Translations under genes and position numbers: made by a program
Notes under the pieces: generated by a model
Databases searched by the model: none
Told to the model about the DNA's origin: nothing
Seen by the model: only the letters and a program-made list of their open reading frames with translations
DNA from: Geomesophilobacter sediminis
GTDB lineage: Bacteria > Desulfobacterota > Desulfuromonadia > Geobacterales > Geobacteraceae
DNA: 64,000 nucleotides
Assembly (NCBI RefSeq): GCF_016458275.1
Contig: NZ_JAEMHM010000004.1
Location: 301,353 to 365,352 of the forward strand
Direction of reading: 5' to 3'
Shown here: positions 58,927 through 64,000 of the stretch, piece by piece
Layout of the letters: each line of letters begins with the position of its first letter
How positions within the stretch are numbered: the first letter of the stretch is position 1

Positions 58927-60273
58927 TTACAGCGGGCCGCCGTACTTGTAAGCGATGTCTTCCATGAGGGCCAGACCGCCGCGGTACCCTGCGTAGGTGC
59001 GGTCGACGATAAGCCGGTCGTAGGCCGGAAACGCGACGCTCAGCTGCATCGCATCCAGCTCGTCCACCGCGAGGTACTTTTCCAGCGAGCTCGCCAGGAC
59101 CAGTTGCACCGTGTGCTCCCGCAGCAGCAGCCGGATCTTGTGGGCGTCGATCTCGAAATGCACCTCCGGCTTCACCGCGCTCTCCAGCCCTTCGGTCAGG
59201 CTGCGCACGATCTCCTCGCGGGACTCCTCGGGCGGATCGTCGGTGACGATGACAATCTCGGGGAGCCAACCAAGCTCGTTGCTCCCGTAGCGGGTGAGCC
59301 CGATGGCGGTTCCGGTGTCGGCCACCACCGCGGTGTAGGCGTTGGGAAGCGCCATCATCGCGATGTCCGCCATGTATTCGGCGAAGCGGTAGGTCCGTGC
59401 CTCCTCCTTGGCTATGTACGCCTCCACCCGGGAGCGGCGCAGCTGCAGCCGGCGCGCCAGGAACTGGAGGAACTGGGAGGTGTCCTTGGGGCCGACCGGC
59501 ACCGAGGGGATCACGGCAAACGGGGTGCCGAACTTCTCCTTGAGCTTCCGCGCAGCCGGCACCCCCGACCAGGGGGAAAAGACCAGGTTGAGCTCGGCGG
59601 ACGGGATGCGGCGCAGGGCTTCCAGTCCGTCCGGCTCGGTGAAGATCATGTTCGCCTCGACCCCGACCGCCGCCAGGAGGTCCTTAAGCACCTGCAGATT
59701 CCCCTTCCAAAAGATGTGCTGGTACGGGACGACGCCGAGGAGGTTCACCCGCTTGCGCACCACCGTCTGCGGGGTGAGCAGCTGGTCGATCACCGCGTCG
59801 AGGTACTGCTCGTACCCCTTGTACGAGTTCCCCACAAACCCGGCGGTGTTGACGTGGAGAATCGGGACTTTTTCCCGGAACTCCTTGACCACGGCCCCGA
59901 CGTCATCCCCGATCAGTGCGGGGACGCATCCGGAGACGACAGCAAAAAGGTCGCCGCGCACCAGCTCGGTGGTCGACTGAATCAGGGCGCGCAGCTTATC
60001 TTCCCCGCCGAAGACGGCATGCTCTTCGACCAGGCAGGAGCAGGGAGTGCTGGTATTTCCCTGCGGGCCGGCACCGTTGAGCCCGGCGGCGAAGTTCTGT
60101 CCGAAGTTCTGCGACATGCCGCAGCCGGCCCCGGAGTGCAGGATAGGGACCGCCCCGAAGGTAGCGAGGGTGGCCATGTACGCGCCGCCAAGGGCGCAGG
60201 AAAAACGGGGCGCCTCGGCGATCCCCGGGTAGCGGTTTTCTTCTTTGGGGCGCAGCGCGGTGACGGTTCCCAT
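58927..60273 (-). CDS. Nitrogenase-like beta (NifK-type) subunit, K4
   Basis: 448 residues, ATG at 60273 with AGGAGG. It has a short N-terminal extension (about 25 residues). C26 (RFSCALGGAY), C51 (GAGCGMS) and C116 (VSGCVPALIGDD) are the P-cluster-type ligands; an extra Cys pair, CSC (78-80), is unique to K4. SPWSGVPAARKLKEKFGTPF and GPKDTSQFLQFLARR match the family. Follows D4 by four bases. Confidence 0.85.
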   Translation of the reverse strand: MGTVTALRPKEENRYPGIAEAPRFSCALGGAYMATLATFGAVPILHSGAGCGMSQNFGQNFAAGLNGAGPQGNTSTPCSCLVEEHAVFGGEDKLRALIQSTTELVRGDLFAVVSGCVPALIGDDVGAVVKEFREKVPILHVNTAGFVGNSYKGYEQYLDAVIDQLLTPQTVVRKRVNLLGVVPYQHIFWKGNLQVLKDLLAAVGVEANMIFTEPDGLEALRRIPSAELNLVFSPWSGVPAARKLKEKFGTPFAVIPSVPVGPKDTSQFLQFLARRLQLRRSRVEAYIAKEEARTYRFAEYMADIAMMALPNAYTAVVADTGTAIGLTRYGSNELGWLPEIVIVTDDPPEESREEIVRSLTEGLESAVKPEVHFEIDAHKIRLLLREHTVQLVLASSLEKYLAVDELDAMQLSVAFPAYDRLIVDRTYAGYRGGLALMEDIAYKYGGPL

Positions 60274-60277
60274 CGAC

Positions 60278-61783
60278 TCAGGCCTCCTTCTTAATGTAGT
60301 GCAGCGGATCGGTCTGTTCGTACCACCAGTCCTGGTAGGTGTCGGGGGTCTTGGCGAGCATGGTCTTCTGGAACGCCTTGTTCTTCAGGCTCTGCAGCAG
60401 GAAGTTGCCGTAGGCGATCGCTCCCTTGTATCCCGCCTGGGCGCTCCAGCGGCGCGCGTCGCCGCGCAGGGCATGGATGCGGGTCGCCCCCTTCTCCCTT
60501 TTGTAGGCGCTCCCCTGGAACGGGCAGGTCAGCGCCACGTCGGGGTCGTAGCTTCGGGTGATGTGGGAAAGCTCCGCCGCCTGGAAGGTGTTCACCAGGA
60601 CGTCGAAATCCCCCGCCTGGTCGATGATTTGCTCCACTTCGTCGAGAACCAGGTTGTCGAAGTCCTGGATGATGGCAGCCGGAGAGGAAACGCCGATCTC
60701 TTCGAAATAGGGAACCTGGGTCAGCAGCCTCCCCTGCCCCAGCGAGCCCAGGATCTCGACCTTCTTCCCGTCCGGGCGCAGCCGGGCGAAGTCGGCACGG
60801 ATGGCGTCCATCTTGGGGACCCAAGTGGCCCGCTCCTCTCGGATCAGCTCCTCCACCTCCCGTTCCTTGCCGGTGAAGCGCGCGATGGTGCGGAGCCATT
60901 CGTCGGTGTGATCGATCCCTACCGGCGACGGGTACATGAAATAGGGGACCCCGAACTCCTGCTCCAGCCCCTTGGAAAGGTAGTCGGTGTAGGTCGGACA
61001 GATCGGGGCGGTGACGGCCGCTTCCCCCATGATCCGCAGCTGTTCCACCGTGGCGAACTCGGGGATGAAGTTGGGGCGCAACCCGATCCGGTTCAAAAGC
61101 CGGGTGATCTCCTGCCGGTCCTGCCACGTGTAGGAGAGCATGCTGGCGATGTTCACCAGGTCCGGCTGCTTCTTGACCGGTTTGCGGACGAGGTACTTGA
61201 GCACCCCGTGCCAGAAAGCGTCGTACGCGGTCTGGATGATGCGTGATCGGATCCCCTCGCAGTGCACCGGGACCAACGTGGCCTCGACCTCCGCCTGGAC
61301 CTCGGCCACCACCCCCTCGATGTCCTCGCCGATGATCCCTGAGGTACAGGAGGCAAGAATGAAAATCGCCTCGGGGTTGTACCGGGCCTGGGCCTCCTTG
61401 ATGGCGTGGCGCAGTTTGTCCGCGCCGCCGTAGACCACATCCTTCTCGTCGATGTTGGTGGTAAGCCAGTGCAGGTCGAAGTCGGTGGGACGCCCCTCGC
61501 TCGGGGGGATGCGCCGGTACACCTCACGATACAAAAGCGAGGTGGATGAGCATCCGACCGGCGCATGCACGATCATGACCGCATCGCGGATGGTCACCAC
61601 CCGGGTCGTCAGATAGAAATTGAGGACGCAACCGGAAGACTGCTGGAACTCGCGTTCCTGGTTGACGAGGCTCCCGGCGCGGACCTCCCGTACCAGGTCG
61701 GTGGCCTTTCCGTAGTAGGCGTTGATCGCCCCCGCCCGCTGTTCGCGGTTGGGGCAGGTATTTGCCTTGAGATCGATGGTCAT
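60278..61783 (-). CDS. Nitrogenase-like alpha (NifD-type) subunit, D4
   Basis: 501 residues from ATG 61783 (GGAGG upstream). C52 (FQQSSGCVL), C78 (APVGCSS) and C146 (LASCTSGIIGED) are P-cluster-type ligands, and C262 (APICPTYTDYLSKGL) is in the cofactor-Cys position. FeMo-co His absent: the equivalent stretch is RRWSAQAGYKGAIAYG. CEGIRSRIIQTAYD again replaces the NifD Gln/His pair. Most divergent of the D proteins, with an elongated middle (ESPECIALLY around 330-400). In operon cysK-binding protein-D4-K4-ATPase. Confidence 0.85.
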   Translation of the reverse strand: MTIDLKANTCPNREQRAGAINAYYGKATDLVREVRAGSLVNQEREFQQSSGCVLNFYLTTRVVTIRDAVMIVHAPVGCSSTSLLYREVYRRIPPSEGRPTDFDLHWLTTNIDEKDVVYGGADKLRHAIKEAQARYNPEAIFILASCTSGIIGEDIEGVVAEVQAEVEATLVPVHCEGIRSRIIQTAYDAFWHGVLKYLVRKPVKKQPDLVNIASMLSYTWQDRQEITRLLNRIGLRPNFIPEFATVEQLRIMGEAAVTAPICPTYTDYLSKGLEQEFGVPYFMYPSPVGIDHTDEWLRTIARFTGKEREVEELIREERATWVPKMDAIRADFARLRPDGKKVEILGSLGQGRLLTQVPYFEEIGVSSPAAIIQDFDNLVLDEVEQIIDQAGDFDVLVNTFQAAELSHITRSYDPDVALTCPFQGSAYKREKGATRIHALRGDARRWSAQAGYKGAIAYGNFLLQSLKNKAFQKTMLAKTPDTYQDWWYEQTDPLHYIKKEA

Positions 61784-61846
61784 CGCTTCCTCCCTAAAAG
61801 AAAACGGTGGCACCGGCGCCGGGGCGCCGGGGCGTTGGCAGGGTCA

Positions 61847-62896
61847 CTACTTTTTGGAACGTTCGGCCAGCACCTGCAGGTTGATCTTCTCGATGTCGTG
61901 GGTGACCAGATTCGCCGTGGTCACCTTACCCTTGGGAATCACCCGGTTCGTCTCCAGGTCCCTGATCCAGGGGGCGGAGAGCTTCTCGTCGATCCTGGTG
62001 ACTTCGGAGTACCAGTGGTTGCCGGTTACCGGCACCCCGATCGCCTCCTCGGTAAGCTTCTGCGCCTTGAGCGGGTTTGCGTTGGCCCAGCGCTGCGCCT
62101 TGGTCATCGCCCTGGTAAAAGCGGCCACCTGCTGGGGATGCTTACGGATGAAGTCGTCACGGAAGATGTAGTAGGTAAGCCCCGCAGAGGCGCCGAGACC
62201 GGTCTCGAAGGTGTCGGCCACCTTGTGGGCGCCGGCGTCATGCATCCCCTTGTAGAACGGCGGGTGCACTTCGGAGATGTCGACCAGGCCCTGCTTGAGC
62301 GCCTGGATGGCCTGCACGTCCGGCATGGTCACCCACTCGAACTTGCTGCGCGGGATGCCGTACTTGTCGGCAAGGAGGTTGGTCTCGAAATCAGCGCAGA
62401 CGTTCTTGGTTATGGTGGAGATCTTGATCTTGCCCGGAATCTTCTTCAGGTCGGAAAACCGCTTGATCTCCCGATGTTTCTGCGGGTTGACGTACCAGAA
62501 CATGTGCCGCAGCTTTTCCGGGATCTTGGGATCGGTCGGCTCCAGTCCCCCCTGGAGAACGCCGGTGACCTGGGCTCCCCCCGCCTTGGCCACGGCGATG
62601 GTGTTGGGGTGGAAGGTCCCTACGTCGTTGTTGCCCCGCAAAATGGAAGGAATCTGCAGGGCCGGCTGAGTCTCACCGGTGTACTCGAGCCGGATTCCCT
62701 CTTCCGCCAGGAAACCCAAGCGGTCGGCGACGGTCCATGGGGTCACCGAACAGTCCTTCCTGGTCCAGGTCTTGATGACGAACAGATCTTTCTCCGGTTT
62801 GGCCTGCGCTTCATGCTGCAACACCAAACCGCCGAACCCGGCGAGAACCGCAAGGCCGGCAAGTACCGCAACCACTCTTCTCTTGTTGCCGATCAT
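61847..62896 (-). CDS. NMT1/SsuA-like ABC substrate-binding protein
   Basis: 349 residues, ATG at 62896 with GGAGG. Signal peptide about 1-30. Sister of the binding protein at 2209-3246 (TWTRKDCSVTPWTVADRLGFLAEEG, GETQPALQIPSILRGNNDVG, GLGASAGLTYYI). It is immediately upstream of D4, as the binding protein at 34611 is upstream of D3, so binding protein then D then K is a repeated gene order. Confidence 0.87.
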   Translation of the reverse strand: MIGNKRRVVAVLAGLAVLAGFGGLVLQHEAQAKPEKDLFVIKTWTRKDCSVTPWTVADRLGFLAEEGIRLEYTGETQPALQIPSILRGNNDVGTFHPNTIAVAKAGGAQVTGVLQGGLEPTDPKIPEKLRHMFWYVNPQKHREIKRFSDLKKIPGKIKISTITKNVCADFETNLLADKYGIPRSKFEWVTMPDVQAIQALKQGLVDISEVHPPFYKGMHDAGAHKVADTFETGLGASAGLTYYIFRDDFIRKHPQQVAAFTRAMTKAQRWANANPLKAQKLTEEAIGVPVTGNHWYSEVTRIDEKLSAPWIRDLETNRVIPKGKVTTANLVTHDIEKINLQVLAERSKK

Positions 62897-62947
62897 CTTT
62901 GCATCCTCCGTTTCAATACTCCCCGAAAGTGGGGAGGCGGGTCTCCC

Positions 62948-63889
62948 CTAGCTGACCTTCTCCTCGCGGTCGAAAAGGGGGGTCGACAGATAGCGCTCGC
63001 CGGTGTCGGGGAGCACGACGACGATGAGTTTCCCCTTGTTCTCGGGGCGGCTCGCGATCTGCAGCGCCGCGTGTGCCGCCGCGCCGCCGGAGATGCCCGC
63101 CAAAAGCCCCTCATCGGCGGCAAGCTTGCGGCTGCCCGCAAACGCCTCCTCATTCTTCACCTTGTAGACCTCGTCGATGATCCCGGTGTTCAAGACGTCG
63201 GGGACGAAACCGGCCCCGATCCCCTGGATCTTGTGCGGCCCCGGGCTCCCACCGGAGAGGACCGGTGAGTCGAACGGCTCGACCGCGACCACCTTCACCT
63301 TCGGGTTGCGCGCCTTGAGCACCTCCCCCACCCCGGTGATGGTCCCCCCGGTCCCCACCCCGCCGATCACGATGTCCACCTTGCCGTCGGTGTCGTTCCA
63401 GATTTCCTCCGCGGTGGTGGCGCGGTGGATCTCCGGATTGGCCGGGTTCTTGAACTGGGACGGGACGTAGGAATTCGGGGTCTTGGCCGCCAGCTCTTCG
63501 GCTGCCTCAATGGCCCCCTTCATCCCCTTGGCCCCCGGGGTGAGCACGAGTTCGGCCCCGTAAGCCTTGAGCAGGTTGCGCCGCTCCACGCTCATCGTGT
63601 CCGGCATGGTGAGGATCAGCCGGTAGCCGCGCGCCGCGGCCACGAAGGCTAAGGCGATGCCGGTGTTGCCGCTGGTAGGCTCGATGATGACGGTGCCGTC
63701 CTTGATGAACCCCTTCTCCTCGGCGTCCTTGATCATGGAGAAGCCGATCCGGTCCTTCACGCTCCCGCCGGGGTTGAACGACTCCAGCTTGGCCACGATC
63801 TGGCCTTCGGCCTCCCAGCCGTAGCGCTGCAGACGCAGCAGCGGCGTACCGCCAATGAGATCCGTCAGGTTGTTGAAAATCTTAGCCAT
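62948..63889 (-). CDS. cysK: Cysteine synthase (O-acetylserine sulfhydrylase), copy 2
   Basis: 313 residues, ATG at 63889 with GGAGGAAG. PLP Lys in [14 protein letters not shown], loop [24 protein letters not shown] and [12 protein letters not shown] present. Makes cysteine from O-acetylserine and sulfide. Closely similar to the copy at 9610; both precede nitrogenase-like genes. A further gene lies just upstream on the same strand. Confidence 0.92.
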   Translation of the reverse strand: MAKIFNNLTDLIGGTPLLRLQRYGWEAEGQIVAKLESFNPGGSVKDRIGFSMIKDAEEKGFIKDGTVIIEPTSGNTGIALAFVAAARGYRLILTMPDTMSVERRNLLKAYGAELVLTPGAKGMKGAIEAAEELAAKTPNSYVPSQFKNPANPEIHRATTAEEIWNDTDGKVDIVIGGVGTGGTITGVGEVLKARNPKVKVVAVEPFDSPVLSGGSPGPHKIQGIGAGFVPDVLNTGIIDEVYKVKNEEAFAGSRKLAADEGLLAGISGGAAAHAALQIASRPENKGKLIVVVLPDTGERYLSTPLFDREEKVS

Positions 63890-63913
63890 GGTGCTTCCTC
63901 CCGAAATTCCTGG

Positions 63914-64000
63914 TTAAATTGCCGCCGCCTGGCTCCGGACCTCACCGGTTTCCATGGCAAGGAGAGTGTCCGCCCACTTGAAAGCCCACTCGTGCAGCCC
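63914..64000 (-). CDS. C-terminal fragment of an unidentified protein (cut by window edge)
   Basis: On the minus strand a frame enters from the right edge and ends in TAA at 63914, with 28 residues visible (GLHEWAFKWADTLLAMETGE and eight more). Spacing of 24 bases to the cysK start suggests one operon. Too short to name. Confidence 0.5.
   Translation of the reverse strand, partial: GLHEWAFKWADTLLAMETGEVRSQAAAI

Noticed and set aside
6682..61783. A nitrogen-fixation (nif) cluster
   Set aside because: No nifH, nifB or nifEN, and the D proteins lack residues essential for FeMo-cofactor binding.
1..64000. Insertion sequences, phage genes, tRNA or rRNA
   Set aside because: No transposase, integrase or structural RNA signature was seen on either strand; island-like content is suggested only by gene function.

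Overview
The window is about 60% GC, tightly packed, and reads like the chromosome of a strictly anaerobic deltaproteobacterium of the Geobacter/Desulfuromonadia type. The grounds are an anaerobic Ni-Fe CO dehydrogenase homologue, 2-oxoacid:ferredoxin oxidoreductase, a selenocysteine-containing selenophosphate synthetase fused to a cysteine desulfurase, and many nitrogenase-like genes. The genus is an inference. No rRNA, tRNA, CRISPR array, transposase or phage gene was seen.

The dominant theme is sulfur and one-carbon chemistry built around four NifD-like/NifK-like pairs: K1-D1 at 6682-9565, K2-D2 and K3-D3 at 28794-34472, and K4-D4 at 58927-61783. All eight proteins keep the P-cluster-type cysteines and the D proteins keep the cofactor cysteine, but the D proteins lack the FeMo-co histidine and the Gln/His pair of true nitrogenase. 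No NifH, NifB, NifE or NifN is present. The pairs are co-transcribed with cysK (twice), metK and NitT/TauT/Ssu-type ABC transporter parts (six binding proteins, four permeases and four ATPases in the window). This suggests import and reductive cleavage of organosulfur compounds, with the released sulfur entering cysteine, methionine and SAM. Methylthio-alkane reductase is the nearest known precedent.

Layout: (1) 1-6501, + strand: methyltransferase tail, MFS permease, then binding protein/thioredoxin-like/porin operon and a NUDIX gene. (2) 6682-10545, - strand: cysK-K1-D1. (3) 10975-16609, + strand: Fe-S protein, ABC importer and a FtsX/MacB-type exporter. (4) 16736-21886, - strand: PPOX-like, GNAT, methyltransferase, QueG-like Fe-S protein and two exporters. 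(5) 22142-27444, - strand: NosL/barrel copper protein, NifU-like, flavodoxin-VOC fusion, decayed UroD-family gene, a 22-bp tandem repeat, cytochrome b5-like. (6) 27546-36459, - strand: permease-binding protein-D3-K3-D2-K2-metK. (7) 36991-41536, + strand: CooS homologue with its own ABC importer. (8) 41592-44589, - strand: TauE and the NifS-SelD selenoprotein. (9) 44774-52295, - strand: Ssu-type importer, Ntn-hydrolase, CoA ligase, KorABC. (10) 52541-64000, - strand: cysK-binding protein-D4-K4-ATPase-redoxin-exporter-flavodoxin-methyltransferase-acetolactate decarboxylase-like.

The operons are tied together by a small leader element that I find eight times: a 4-bp hairpin (CCRG, A-rich loop, CYGG), usually preceded by TGA, running directly into AGGCC, the 5' arm of an intrinsic terminator. 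Five copies sit at operon heads with recognisable sigma70-type promoters, one follows a weaker promoter, and two lie inside operons. I do not recognise it as a named riboswitch; it looks like a shared attenuator for this regulon and, with the nitrogenase-like island, is the best candidate here for an undescribed system.
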